Part shown: positions 43,640 through 53,104 of the stretch, in pieces | Position numbering within the stretch: the stretch's first letter is position 1 | Layout of the letters: each line of letters starts with the position of its first letter | Assembly (NCBI RefSeq): GCF_001624695.1 | Contig: NZ_JSEP01000006.1 | Location: 215,691 to 279,690 of the forward strand | DNA: 64,000 bases | Source: Labrenzia sp. OB1 | GTDB lineage: Bacteria; Pseudomonadota; Alphaproteobacteria; Rhizobiales; Stappiaceae | Direction of reading: 5' to 3' | The notes under the pieces: generated by a model | What the model saw: the letters and a program-made list of their open reading frames with translations, nothing else | What the model was told of the DNA's origin: nothing | Database searches by the model: none | Position numbers and translations under genes: made by a program

Positions 43640-45034
43640 ATGGCCCGGCGGCCCTCGTCCTATGTTTGTCAGACCTGCGGGGCGGTGACCGCCAAATGGG
43701 CCGGGCGCTGCGAATCCTGCGGCGAATGGAACAGTATTGTCGAAGAGCAGACCGGTGGCGGGATCGGCGGCGGACCCGGGCGGGCATCACGCAGCAAGGG
43801 ACGGGTGATCCCCCTGGTGGGGCTGACAGGCGATGCAAAGGAAGCGGCGCGTATCAGGACAGAGGTGGCCGAGCTTGACCGTGTGACCGGCGGAGGGTTC
43901 GTGCGCGGCTCGGCCCTGCTCGTCGGCGGCGATCCGGGGATCGGCAAATCCACGCTGCTGATCCAGGCAGCCGCACAGCTTGCCCGGCTCGGGCACAAGA
44001 CGGTCTATATCTCCGGCGAAGAGGCAATCGGTCAGGTGCGGCTGCGGGCCGAAAGGCTCGGCCTGTCGGAAGCTCCCGTCGCACTGGCGGCGGAGACCAG
44101 CGTCGAGGACATCCTGGCAACGCTCGAATCGGACACGGCTCCTGCCCTGTTGATCCTGGATTCCGTTCAGACGCTCTGGACCGACAAGGTCGAATCGCCA
44201 CCCGGCACCGTCACTCAGGTCCGTGCCTCCGCGCAGGCGATGGTGCGTTACGCAAAGAAGAACGGCACGACCATGGTGCTTGTCGGGCATGTGACCAAGG
44301 ATGGCCAGATCGCAGGGCCGCGGGTGGTCGAGCATATGGTCGATGCCGTGCTTTATTTCGAGGGCGACGGGGCACACCAGTACCGCATTCTGCGCTCGGT
44401 CAAGAACCGCTTCGGCGCGACGGATGAAATCGGCGTGTTCGAAATGACGGGCAAGGGCCTCGTGGAGGTTCCGAACCCGTCAGCCCTGTTTCTGGGCGAC
44501 CGCAACTCCAGCGCCCCGGGCGCTGCCGTTTTTGCCGGCCTGGAAGGCTCACGACCGCTGCTGATCGAGATCCAGGCCCTGGTGGCGCAATCCTCCCTCG
44601 GCACGCCGCGCCGGGCCGTGATCGGCTGGGACAGCGCGCGCCTGTCGATGATCCTGGCGGTGCTGGAAGCCCGTTGCGGGGTCCGTTTCTCCCAACACGA
44701 TGTCTATCTGAATGTCGCCGGTGGGCTCAAGATCAACGAGCCGGGTGCCGACCTTGCCGTGGCGGCGGCCCTGATCTCTTCGCTCAGCGGACTTGCCCTT
44801 CCGGCCAATTGCGTCTATTTCGGCGAAGTCAGCCTTTCCGGAGCCATCCGACCGGTGGCCCAGGCGCAATCCAGGCTGAAGGAAGCGGAGAAACTCGGCT
44901 TTGATCAGGCCTATTGCCCGGAGGGCAACCTGAAGGATAGCGCGGGAGCGTCCTTCAAGACGACCGGACTGGCGGAACTTGGGGACTTTGTCGCCAAAAT
45001 CTCGGCCGAGGCTGGTGCCTTGAAGGAAAGTTGA
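43640..45034 (+). CDS. radA: DNA repair protein RadA
   Basis: A 464-aa RecA-like ATPase that acts in branch migration during recombinational repair. The N-terminal zinc finger is CQTCGAVTAKWAGRCESCGEW. Walker A is GGDPGIGKST (about 94-103), the RadA-specific KNRFGATDEIG follows at about 255, and a Lon-like C-terminal domain (DVYLNVAGGLKINEPGADLA) ends the protein. Length fits E. coli (460 aa). It is followed by cvpA after 73 bp. Confidence 0.97.
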   Translation: MARRPSSYVCQTCGAVTAKWAGRCESCGEWNSIVEEQTGGGIGGGPGRASRSKGRVIPLVGLTGDAKEAARIRTEVAELDRVTGGGFVRGSALLVGGDPGIGKSTLLIQAAAQLARLGHKTVYISGEEAIGQVRLRAERLGLSEAPVALAAETSVEDILATLESDTAPALLILDSVQTLWTDKVESPPGTVTQVRASAQAMVRYAKKNGTTMVLVGHVTKDGQIAGPRVVEHMVDAVLYFEGDGAHQYRILRSVKNRFGATDEIGVFEMTGKGLVEVPNPSALFLGDRNSSAPGAAVFAGLEGSRPLLIEIQALVAQSSLGTPRRAVIGWDSARLSMILAVLEARCGVRFSQHDVYLNVAGGLKINEPGADLAVAAALISSLSGLALPANCVYFGEVSLSGAIRPVAQAQSRLKEAEKLGFDQAYCPEGNLKDSAGASFKTTGLAELGDFVAKISAEAGALKES

Positions 45035-45107
45035 CGCATGATGGAAACAGTTACCGACTAAAGGTTGCCGCTCGCTTTCGAGCGCCAGAAGAGGATTTTT
45101 CAGGACA

Positions 45108-45719
45108 ATGCCGATAACGCTGCTGGACGGACTTCTCTTGGTCATCATGTTCATTTCGGCGGTCCTCGCGATGATCCGTGGATTCGTCCGCGAAGTGCTC
45201 TCCATCGTCTCCTGGGTTGCGGCGGCGGCAGCGGCCTTTCTGCTCTATGAGCGTGTGCTGCCCTACGCCAAGCAATATATTGCCCATGACCTGGTCGCCA
45301 TCGGCGCTTCCGCTGCGGCCGTCTTTCTGGTCACGCTCATCGTCGTCAGCTACATCACCATGCGGATTTCCGATTTCGTGCTGGACAGCCGGATCGGGGC
45401 GCTGGACCGGACACTGGGCTTTGTGTTCGGCGCCGTGCGCGGGCTGCTTCTGGTGGTGGTGGCGATGATGTTCTTCAACTGGTTTGTCCAACCCGACCAG
45501 CAACCGGGCTGGGTGGTGAATGCCAAATCGCGGCCGATCCTTCTGTCCATCGGTGAGCGACTGGTGGCCGTGCTGCCGGAAGATCCGGAAAAGGCGATCC
45601 TCGACAAGATCCGCGACAACAACCTGACCGGCGGCGATGCATCCACGCCGGCGGAGGAACCGAACTACAGCGATTCCGAACGCCAGGGCCTTGAACAACT
45701 TACGACAGACAGCAATTGA
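45108..45719 (+). CDS. cvpA: CvpA family membrane protein
   Basis: A 203-aa inner-membrane protein of the colicin-V-production family. Four hydrophobic spans occupy about residues 5-125 (LLDGLLLVIMFISAVLAMIRGFVREVLS, VAAAAAAFLLYE and so on), with the family motif RGFVREVLSIVSW. A hydrophilic C-terminal tail follows. Its exact role is unknown. The family is linked to purF in E. coli, and purF lies next downstream here as well. Confidence 0.93.
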   Translation: MPITLLDGLLLVIMFISAVLAMIRGFVREVLSIVSWVAAAAAAFLLYERVLPYAKQYIAHDLVAIGASAAAVFLVTLIVVSYITMRISDFVLDSRIGALDRTLGFVFGAVRGLLLVVVAMMFFNWFVQPDQQPGWVVNAKSRPILLSIGERLVAVLPEDPEKAILDKIRDNNLTGGDASTPAEEPNYSDSERQGLEQLTTDSN

Positions 45720-45900
45720 CGCGGACAGGAAGCCTGTCCTGGAATGCAAAATATGATCTGAAGTATCCTGCGATCCGTGGAACACAGGGTACTTTGGCAC
45801 TTTGAAATCGATCAACTTGCACAGCTCCCATCGATTCCGATTGGAAGCCGGTTGATCCAGGCAGGCCCTCAATGCCGGCCGGAACGAAGGAGTGTTCGCC

Positions 45901-47373
45901 ATGAACGGCGAAGCCGACTTGCATGAAGCGTTTGACATCAATGCCGACACGCTGCGCGAAGAGTGTGGTGTTTTCGGTATTCTGGGTCACGAGGATGCCA
46001 GCGCCCTGACGGCACTTGGCCTGCATGCCCTCCAGCACAGGGGCCAGGAAGCCGCCGGAATTGTCACCTTCGACAATGAACAGTTCCGGGCGGAACGGCA
46101 TCTCGGGCTTGTCGGCGATCATTTCTCCGACGCGGAGACGATGGCGCGCCTGACCGGCATGGCCGCCATCGGACACGTGCGCTATTCCACGACCGGCGAG
46201 ACGATCCTGCGCAACGTCCAGCCGCTGTTCGCCGAACTTGACGGCGGTGGCATCGCCGTGTGCCACAACGGCAACTTCACCAACGCCCTCACCCTGCGCC
46301 GCCAGTTGATCCGTGACGGAGCAATCTGCCAGTCGACGTCGGATTCCGAAGTCGTTCTCCAGCTTGTCGCCCGCTCCCGCAAGGACAAGATCGTCGATCG
46401 CTTCATCGAGGCGATCACCCAGATGGAGGGCGCCTACTCCCTGGTGGCGCTGACAGCAAAGAAACTGATCGGCGCCCGCGACCCGCTCGGCATCCGCCCG
46501 CTGGTCCTTGGAGATCTCAACGGAGCACCGATCCTGGCGTCCGAGACCTGCGCGCTCGATATCATCGGTGCGAAGTTCATCCGCGAGGTGGAAAACGGCG
46601 AAGTCATCGTGTGCACGCCTACCGGGATTGAATCCTATTTCCCGTTCGGCAAGCAGACCGCCCGGCCGTGCATCTTCGAGTACATCTATTTCTCACGGCC
46701 TGATTCCATCGTCGGCGGACGCAGCGTCTATGATGTACGCCGGGAGATGGGCAGGCAGCTTGCCCGGGAAACCCAGGTTGAAGCAGATGTTATTGTCCCG
46801 GTTCCCGACAGCGGCGTCCCGGCTGCAATCGGGTTCAGCCAGGAAAGCGGTGTGCCGTTCGAACTGGGCATTATCCGCAATCACTATGTCGGCCGCACCT
46901 TCATCGAGCCGACACAACAGATCCGCGCGCTCGGTGTGAAGATGAAACATTCGGCCAACCGGTCGCGGATCGAAGGCAAGCGCGTTGTCCTCGTCGACGA
47001 CAGTCTGGTGCGCGGCACGACGTCCGTCAAAATCGTTCAGATGATCCGCGATGCCGGAGCCCGCGAGGTGCATTTCCGGCTTGCCAGCCCGCCGATCAAA
47101 TTTTCCGACTACTACGGCATCGATACCCCGGTGCGTGAAAAGCTGCTGGCGGCGAAATACGGGCTGGAGGAAATGCGCGCCTATATCGGTGCCGACAGTC
47201 TGGCGTTCCTGTCCGTGGACGGAATTTACAAGGCCATGGGCTACGACGGGCGCGACAACGCCAATCCGCAGTTCACCGACCACTGCTTCACCGGGGACTA
47301 CCCGACGCCGCTGACAGACCTTTCCGGAGAGCAGGACTTCATCAGACCTCCCCGCCTGGTGGAAGTCGGATAA
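45901..47373 (+). CDS. purF: Amidophosphoribosyltransferase
   Basis: A 490-aa enzyme for the first committed step of purine synthesis: PRPP plus glutamine to phosphoribosylamine. A short N-terminal segment precedes the nucleophile Cys in REECGVFGILGH (about residue 22), so a propeptide may be removed. GLHALQHRGQEAAGI and GHVRYSTTG belong to the glutaminase domain; VVLVDDSLVRGTTS is the PRPP loop. The ATG at 45901 has AAGGAG at proper spacing; a GTG at 45892 would overlap that site. It follows cvpA by 181 bp. Confidence 0.96.
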   Translation: MNGEADLHEAFDINADTLREECGVFGILGHEDASALTALGLHALQHRGQEAAGIVTFDNEQFRAERHLGLVGDHFSDAETMARLTGMAAIGHVRYSTTGETILRNVQPLFAELDGGGIAVCHNGNFTNALTLRRQLIRDGAICQSTSDSEVVLQLVARSRKDKIVDRFIEAITQMEGAYSLVALTAKKLIGARDPLGIRPLVLGDLNGAPILASETCALDIIGAKFIREVENGEVIVCTPTGIESYFPFGKQTARPCIFEYIYFSRPDSIVGGRSVYDVRREMGRQLARETQVEADVIVPVPDSGVPAAIGFSQESGVPFELGIIRNHYVGRTFIEPTQQIRALGVKMKHSANRSRIEGKRVVLVDDSLVRGTTSVKIVQMIRDAGAREVHFRLASPPIKFSDYYGIDTPVREKLLAAKYGLEEMRAYIGADSLAFLSVDGIYKAMGYDGRDNANPQFTDHCFTGDYPTPLTDLSGEQDFIRPPRLVEVG

Positions 47374-47435
47374 CGCATCCGGCATTCGGTTGAACGCGGG
47401 ATGCTCCAACACTTCAAGATCGATCAAGACATCCA

Positions 47436-48164
47436 ATGGAAAAAGACTTCGAAGGCCGGATAGCTCTGGTGACCGGCGCCTCTCGCGGCATTGGCTATCA
47501 GGTTGCCAAGCAGCTTGCTGCGCGCGGAGCTCATGTCATTGCCCTCGCGCGCACGGTTGGAGGTCTGGAAGATCTGGACGACGAGATCAAATCCGCCGGG
47601 GGCCAGTCGACGCTCGTGCCGGTCGACTTGACCGATCTCGACGCGCTCGACCGGCTGGGTGCGGCGATTTACGAGCGCTGGAAAAAGCTCGACATCCTCG
47701 TCGGCAATGCCGGAATGCTGGGCGTCCTGTCGCCCCTCGGCCATATCGGACCGAAGGACTTCGAAAAGGTCATGGCGGTGAATGTGACCGCGAACTGGCG
47801 GCTGATCCGCTCGCTGGACCCGCTGCTGCGCCAGTCGGATGCCGGCAGGGCACTGTTCCTGACATCGGTTCAGGCCCAGACCTGCACGGCGTTCTGGGGC
47901 CTGCAGTCCACCAGCAAGGCGGCGGTCGAGGCGATGGCCAAAACCTGGGCGAACGAAAGCCGGCAGACCGCCATGAAAATCAATCTGGTGGACCCCGGCC
48001 CGACCCGCACCGGCCTGCGCGCCAAGGCCATGCCGGGTGAAATTCCCGAGAACCTGCCGACCCCGGAAGTCGTTGCGCAAGACCTGCTGATGCTTTTGAA
48101 ACCGGATGTTCTGGAAACGGGCCTGCTCTTCGACCGGGTCAGCCGTGAATGGGTTCAACCCTGA
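47436..48164 (+). CDS. SDR family protein lacking the catalytic tyrosine
   Basis: A 242-aa Rossmann protein. Cofactor motif TGASRGIG (13-20) and VGNAGMLG are intact, and Ser is in LFLTSVQAQ. The YxxxK site reads LQSTSKAAVEAM, so the catalytic Tyr is replaced by Gln four residues before the Lys. Classical reductase activity is therefore doubtful; binding, regulation or altered chemistry is possible. It is 62 bp downstream of purF on the same strand, a common location for an SDR in Hyphomicrobiales. Confidence 0.88.
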   Translation: MEKDFEGRIALVTGASRGIGYQVAKQLAARGAHVIALARTVGGLEDLDDEIKSAGGQSTLVPVDLTDLDALDRLGAAIYERWKKLDILVGNAGMLGVLSPLGHIGPKDFEKVMAVNVTANWRLIRSLDPLLRQSDAGRALFLTSVQAQTCTAFWGLQSTSKAAVEAMAKTWANESRQTAMKINLVDPGPTRTGLRAKAMPGEIPENLPTPEVVAQDLLMLLKPDVLETGLLFDRVSREWVQP

Positions 48165-48330
48165 AGCCTGGTCACTCCAGTTTTCCCGGTTCGGTGCGAA
48201 TGCCGCCCCTTCTGCGAGTTCACATCCAGATCCTGTTGCGTTCGGGCGATCTCCTGAAAGCATGAATGCGCTGAAACGCCAAACTTCCGGAGCTCAAACC
48301 TGCAGCCGGCCGATCTGTTATTGTGGTTGG

Positions 48331-48819
48331 ATGATCGCAACCGGTTACTACAGATTCAGCAAAGTGACACTGGATGATCTCGCTTTACTGGAGGCGTGGC
48401 AATCAACTCCGCATGTGCAGAAGTGGTGGGACTCCTGCGAGCCGTATGACGAAGCGGATCTGGCCGATTCTCGGGTGGCGCGCTGGATCGTCTCAGCAAG
48501 CGAACGGCCCTTTGCCTACATGCAGGACTACACGGTGCACGGATGGGGAGATCACCATTTTGCCAATCTCCCCAGAGGCTCAAGGGGAATAGACCAGTAT
48601 ATTGGAGACCCGGCAATGGTCGGCGTTGGCCATGGATCAGAGTTTATTGGCGCAAGGATGCAAATTCTCTTCGACGAAGGCGCACCTGTGATCGCGACTG
48701 ATCCGCACCCGGACAATGAACGGGCGATAGCCGTCTACAGGAAGCTCGGGTTCAGACCATCCGGTCCGCCACAAGAGACCCGGTGGGGCTTGATCCTGCC
48801 GATGTTGGCGAGATCCTGA
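48331..48819 (+). CDS. GNAT acetyltransferase, AAC(6')-like
   Basis: A 162-aa protein of the family that includes aminoglycoside 6'-N-acetyltransferases. Text: LEAWQSTPHVQKWWDS near residue 18, GIDQYIGDPAMVGVGHGSEFI for acetyl-CoA binding, and a C-terminal TDPHPDNERAIAVYRKLGF. Resistance cannot be claimed from this; many chromosomal homologues have other substrates. The start at 48331 fits the family N-terminus, though the ribosome-binding site is weak. It is monocistronic with a 167-bp gap after the SDR. Confidence 0.8.
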   Translation: MIATGYYRFSKVTLDDLALLEAWQSTPHVQKWWDSCEPYDEADLADSRVARWIVSASERPFAYMQDYTVHGWGDHHFANLPRGSRGIDQYIGDPAMVGVGHGSEFIGARMQILFDEGAPVIATDPHPDNERAIAVYRKLGFRPSGPPQETRWGLILPMLARS

Positions 48820-49577
48820 ACGGCAGGTCTCTCCAACGGCAGGCCCACACTTTGGGGCGTCACCCGCCCTCTTACAAGTTTTGATGGAGCAAGGCACCCT
48901 GCCCCGCGCCAGCGGCCCGGGCAGGCGTTGCGACCAAGCCATCATCCCGCCGCGCAGCAGCCCTTTTGAACCAGGATGAATACGACGACGCATCTCCAAA
49001 CAGTTTGGTCATCCGAAGTTCGTGAGGCCATCTCCTAATCCAGTTTCTGGATGACCAGCCGGGCCATGACGTGCTTGTCCGAGCCGTCGACGTAGACCTG
49101 AAGATACCAGCAGCAGGAGACCAAGAGCCTGGAAGATGGAAAGCGGAAACAGCCAATTACCGCGACCGCGACCTGGCCGGCAGGTGCCCTCGCAATGGGC
49201 AGTTCCCGGTATCCCGCCATATTTTCCGCTCATGGATTTCCTCGTAGTCCGCTTATTGTGCTGAATCCCAAGGGCCTGCTCTTTCCTGAACATCTATAGT
49301 AACTTAGCAAGGCCCGGGCAAATTTTAATGGCGCGGCGCCCGCCTGCACGTCCCTCGTGCAGGCGATTGAGAAACCGGTCGACGCAGGGCAGTGGCTGGC
49401 ACGAACTTGACGACTGCTATGGGATAAGACTTCATCCGGAAGCTGGCTTTAAAAACACGAGAAACTGTGTCAGCCGTCCGGAGCAGATGAAAAAGGCACA
49501 ACGCAGAGGGCCGCCTCCGTCATTCCCGTTTTCGATGCTGGCCGCAACGAACAGTTCAGAATTCGGAGTTTTCAAGG
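48820..49577. other. 758-bp region without a recognised gene
   Basis: The minus strand holds a 61-codon frame (49220-49035) that ends in QVYVDGSDKHVMARLVIQKLD, which looks protein-like, and other frames overlap it. None has a clear ribosome-binding site or family. The end near 49560 carries the HAD promoter and GGAGTTTTCAAGG just before 49578. Confidence 0.4.
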
Positions 49578-50192
49578 ATGCACAGCGACATCAGGGCTAT
49601 TGCCTGGGACTTCGACGGGGTGCTGAACCGCAACATCGTCAACGGTCGGTTTGTTTGGGCCGACACGCTCGAAACGGATCTGGGCATTCCGGTCGAGACT
49701 TTCCAGAAAGGCATTTTCAACGCGCGGTTCGCCCACGTGATTTCCGGCAAACGGGACCTGAAAACCCATGTACAGGACTGGCTTGACCAAAGTGATCACG
49801 CGATCGACGCGTCCATGCTTCTGGACTACTGGTTCGCGAAGGACGACCTGAAAGATCCCTACACGATGGGGCTACTCGAGCAACTGGCCGGACAGAACAT
49901 TCTGCAGGTGATCGCGATGAACAACGAAACCCGGCGCGCGACCTATATCGAGGATCAGGCGGGTTTCGGGAAGCTGGTCAGCCGCATTTTCTCGTCAGGG
50001 TGTATCGGTCATACCAAGCCCGACAAGGCTTTTTTCCTGCACGTTGCCGATACGATAGGTTTGGCGCCACAGGAGATCCTGCTGATCGACAACAGTGCCA
50101 CAAACATCAGATCAGCCGTCACGCTCGGCTGGAAAGGCTTTCATTTCACGGACGACACCCGCACCGAGCTTGCTTCCTTTCTCGGACTTTGA
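49578..50192 (+). CDS. HAD family hydrolase
   Basis: A 204-aa HAD phosphatase. Motif I is IAWDFDGVLNRN (residues 8-19) with nucleophile Asp and Asp+2. Motif II is in VIAMNNETR, the motif III Lys in GHTKPDKAFF, and motif IV in LLIDNSATNIRSAV. A helical cap lies at about 25-95. The substrate is unknown. AAGG lies before the ATG. A VOC gene follows 46 bp downstream. Confidence 0.88.
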   Translation: MHSDIRAIAWDFDGVLNRNIVNGRFVWADTLETDLGIPVETFQKGIFNARFAHVISGKRDLKTHVQDWLDQSDHAIDASMLLDYWFAKDDLKDPYTMGLLEQLAGQNILQVIAMNNETRRATYIEDQAGFGKLVSRIFSSGCIGHTKPDKAFFLHVADTIGLAPQEILLIDNSATNIRSAVTLGWKGFHFTDDTRTELASFLGL

Positions 50193-50238
50193 AAGCATGA
50201 TTTCCGGGTTTCCCGGCATTCTGGAAAAGGAGCTTTCC

Positions 50239-50610
50239 ATGCAACTCGGTGCGTTTTCAATCAGTCTCGCGGTCAAGGACCTCCAGAAATCAAAAGCCTT
50301 TTACGAAGGGCTCGGTTTTGCAGATAGCGGAATTTGCAACGCGGATGACTGGACGGTCCTCAAGAACGGGGACACGATTATCGGGCTGTTTCAGGGCATG
50401 TTCGAAAACAACATCCTGACGTTCAATCCCGGATGGGATCAGGACGGACAGACCCTCAAGGGGTTTCAGGACGTTCGGGAAATCCAGAAAGAATTGAAGG
50501 CCAAAGGCTACACCTTCGTCTCGGAAGCGGATGAGACAGGCAGTGGCCCCGCCAGTTTCATGTTGATCGACCCGGACGGAAACCCGGTCCTGGTCGATCA
50601 GCATGTGTGA
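50239..50610 (+). CDS. VOC family (glyoxalase/bleomycin-resistance fold) protein
   Basis: A 123-aa protein with the paired beta-alpha-beta-beta-beta modules. FSISLAVKDLQKSKAFYEGLGF is the first, and FMLIDPDGNPVLVDQHV ends the second. The usual metal ligands are partly unclear, so enzymatic and binding roles are both possible. AAGGAG precedes the ATG at 50239. It is convergent with the inositol monophosphatase gene, separated by 23 bp that hold a perfect hairpin. Confidence 0.85.
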   Translation: MQLGAFSISLAVKDLQKSKAFYEGLGFADSGICNADDWTVLKNGDTIIGLFQGMFENNILTFNPGWDQDGQTLKGFQDVREIQKELKAKGYTFVSEADETGSGPASFMLIDPDGNPVLVDQHV

Positions 50611-50615
50611 ACCTG

Positions 50616-50632
50616 CGGCAGAAGATCTGCCG
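50616..50632. terminator. Compact hairpin shared by two convergent genes
   Basis: CGGCAGA, loop AGA, TCTGCCG: a perfect 7-bp stem in the 23-bp gap between the VOC gene and the inositol monophosphatase gene. No T run follows on either strand, so termination strength is uncertain. Confidence 0.5.
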
Positions 50633-50633
50633 T

Positions 50634-51431
50634 TCAGGCCGCTTCGAGCGGAGAGAAGGAACTTTCGGCGATTTCCTTCAGGTCGCTGAAGACACCGGGA
50701 GCGCCGACGACCACACGGGCGCCGTGACGGAGAGAATGGTTGATATCCTGTTCCATCACTTCTCCGCCCGCTTCCCGGGTGATCAGCATGCCGGCAAGGC
50801 AGTCCCAGGCGTTCATGTGGGATTCCACATAGCCGATGAGACGGCCGGAGGCGGCGTAGGCGAGCATCAAACCACCGGATGCATTGCGGAAGAAGACGCC
50901 GCCCTTGGAAACGAGAGCCCCGACGACATTCACCGCATCGGTGACCGCCGTGCGGCCGTTGAACCCGACGCCGACAGAACCGTTGGATAGGCTTTCGCTG
51001 TCAGACGCCTTGATCGGCTTGCCGTTGAGAAAGGCTCCGTGACCCGCCGCCGCCTTGAAGGTTTCGTTGGAGACCGGATCATGGATGACGCCGACGATCA
51101 CCTGGCCCTTATGAACGCAGGCGATGATCACGCACCATTGCGGGATACCGGCAACGAAATTCGCCGTTCCGTCGATGGGATCGGTCACCCAGGTATAACC
51201 CGAGGCACCTTCTTCCATGCCATGTTCCTCGCCCAGAATGGCGTCTTGCGGATAAGCCTTGCCGATCTCATCGCGGATGAGCGTCTCCACATTCCGGTCG
51301 GCCTCGGAGACGAGGTCCTGGTGACCCTTTTGCGTCACCGTCAAGGTGTCCAGCTTGCGGAAATAATCCAATCCGAGCTCACCCGCCTTACGGGCCAGGG
51401 CTTCGGCGAAATCAAGCCGTTCTTGTGACAT
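50634..51431 (-). CDS. Inositol monophosphatase family protein
   Basis: A 265-aa metal-dependent phosphatase. Motifs: DLVSEADRNVE (about 38), GEEHG (about 65), the signature WVTDPIDGTANFVAGIP (about 78-94), and the C-terminal WDCLAGMLITREAGG. Members act on inositol phosphate, on 3'-phosphoadenosine 5'-phosphate or on histidinol phosphate, and these cannot be separated here. The ATG at 51431 begins MSQERLDFA after GGAA; an upstream start at 51467 adds a non-conserved tail. Confidence 0.93.
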   Translation of the reverse strand: MSQERLDFAEALARKAGELGLDYFRKLDTLTVTQKGHQDLVSEADRNVETLIRDEIGKAYPQDAILGEEHGMEEGASGYTWVTDPIDGTANFVAGIPQWCVIIACVHKGQVIVGVIHDPVSNETFKAAAGHGAFLNGKPIKASDSESLSNGSVGVGFNGRTAVTDAVNVVGALVSKGGVFFRNASGGLMLAYAASGRLIGYVESHMNAWDCLAGMLITREAGGEVMEQDINHSLRHGARVVVGAPGVFSDLKEIAESSFSPLEAA

Positions 51432-51526
51432 CAAAAGAGTTCCTTCAAAGAGTTTTGGCGGAGGCAAAGCTGTTCAGGGATAGTCGAATAGCTTTCGCGT
51501 GAATGTTTGTGGCGGCACGGACCCGG

Positions 51527-52954
51527 CTATTGGATTTTCCGCTTTTTCTTGGTCGCGTAAGGGTTTTCCCCCTTGCGGTAGGACAGGCGGATAGGTGTGC
51601 CGTGAATGTTGAAAGTGGCTCTCAACGTGTTCACCAGATAGCGGGTGTAGCTCTCCGGCAGCTGTTCCGGCCGGGAGCAGAAGACCACGAAATGCGGCGG
51701 ACGGGTTTTCGCCTGCGTCATGTACCGAAGACGCACGCGGCGACCGGCGACGGCAGGCGGCGGATGGTTGATCGTCACCCGCTCCAGCCAGCGGTTCAGC
51801 TTGGAGGTGGAAACACGCGAATTCCAGGCTTCATAAGCCGTGAAAATGCTTTCGACCATCCTGTCGATTCCCTGGCCCTGAAGGCCGGACAGGGTTGCGA
51901 TCTGCACACCACGGATCTGGTTGAAATAGCGTTCGTTGGCGTCGCGGATCTTCTTCCAGGCCGCTTCCCGGTCCTCGACCAGATCCCATTTGTTGATCGC
52001 GATCACCAGGGCCCGGCCCTCGCGGGCGACAAGATCGATGATCTGAAGATCCTGCTTTTCGAATGACATGGTGGCGTCGAGCGTCACCACCACCACTTCT
52101 GCGAATTTGATCGCCCGAAGAGCATCCGCGACAGAGAGCTTTTCAAGCTTTTCCTGCACACGCGCCTTGCGGCGAATGCCTGCGGTGTCGAAGAGCTTTA
52201 TGTGCCGTTCGCGCCAGGTCCACTCCACGGAAATGGAATCGCGCGTGATTCCGGCCTCAGGACCGGTCAGCATGCGATCTTCACCGAGCATCTTGTTGAT
52301 GAGCGTGGATTTACCGGCATTCGGGCGGCCGACAATCGCCACCCGCAACGGCCGGTCATGGGTCCCGACGGGATCCTCCTCGCCGACAATCTCGCCGTCC
52401 TCGTCGACCTCGACATTGGTGACGGCTTCTTCGCGCCTGGCCTCCTCCTCATCGGTAATCCGGTCTACATGCGGTTTCAGTGCATCGTAGAGGTCCGCGA
52501 GTCCCTCGCCATGTTCAGCGGAAATGGCGATCGGTTCCCCGAGGCCGAGGGAAAAGGATTCATACAAGCCGCCCTCGCCCGCCCGGCCTTCCGCCTTGTT
52601 GGCAAGCAGGATCACCGGGCGCGTCGTCTTGCGCGCGACATCCGCGAAATGGGCATCCAGCGGGGTGACGCCGGCACGCGCATCGATGACGAAAAGAACG
52701 GCATCGGCAGTCTCGATGGCTTCTTCCGTCTGCCGGCGCATGCGCCCAGCCAGCGTGCTCATATCCGCGTCTTCAAGACCGGCGGTGTCGATGATGGTAA
52801 AGCGCAGATCCCCCAGGCGGGCGTCGCCAGGACGCCTGTCGCGGGTCACGCCTGGGGTGTCGTCGACGAGGGCAAGGCGCTTGCCGACAAGTCGATTGAA
52901 CAACGTGGACTTGCCGACATTTGGCCGTCCGATAATGGCGACTGTAGCGCCCAC
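51527..52954 (-). CDS. der: Ribosome biogenesis GTPase Der
   Basis: A 475-aa double-GTPase (EngA) needed for 50S assembly. G-domain 1: [12 protein letters not shown] (8-19), DTPGVT, DTAGLED, NKAEG. G-domain 2: [33 protein letters not shown]. The KH-like C-domain ends [22 protein letters not shown]. It lies downstream of yfgM-bamB, the usual proteobacterial order. Confidence 0.97.
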   Translation of the reverse strand: MGATVAIIGRPNVGKSTLFNRLVGKRLALVDDTPGVTRDRRPGDARLGDLRFTIIDTAGLEDADMSTLAGRMRRQTEEAIETADAVLFVIDARAGVTPLDAHFADVARKTTRPVILLANKAEGRAGEGGLYESFSLGLGEPIAISAEHGEGLADLYDALKPHVDRITDEEEARREEAVTNVEVDEDGEIVGEEDPVGTHDRPLRVAIVGRPNAGKSTLINKMLGEDRMLTGPEAGITRDSISVEWTWRERHIKLFDTAGIRRKARVQEKLEKLSVADALRAIKFAEVVVVTLDATMSFEKQDLQIIDLVAREGRALVIAINKWDLVEDREAAWKKIRDANERYFNQIRGVQIATLSGLQGQGIDRMVESIFTAYEAWNSRVSTSKLNRWLERVTINHPPPAVAGRRVRLRYMTQAKTRPPHFVVFCSRPEQLPESYTRYLVNTLRATFNIHGTPIRLSYRKGENPYATKKKRKIQ

Positions 52955-53104
52955 AGCAATTACTCCTGATGGCGGACCTCCTGAAGGGCCAGGCCTGAGA
53001 TCAGCCTGCTTTCCCGCGGAACCGCGAGAAAGCAGGACAGCTGATCGATTTTAAAGTGTCAGAGCATTCCGTCCGAGGTTCTGTGGACGCAAGTGCTCCA
53101 AAAG

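Noticed and set aside
48331..48819. Calling the GNAT an aminoglycoside resistance gene
   Set aside because: Family likeness alone does not show aminoglycoside specificity; many chromosomal relatives have other substrates.
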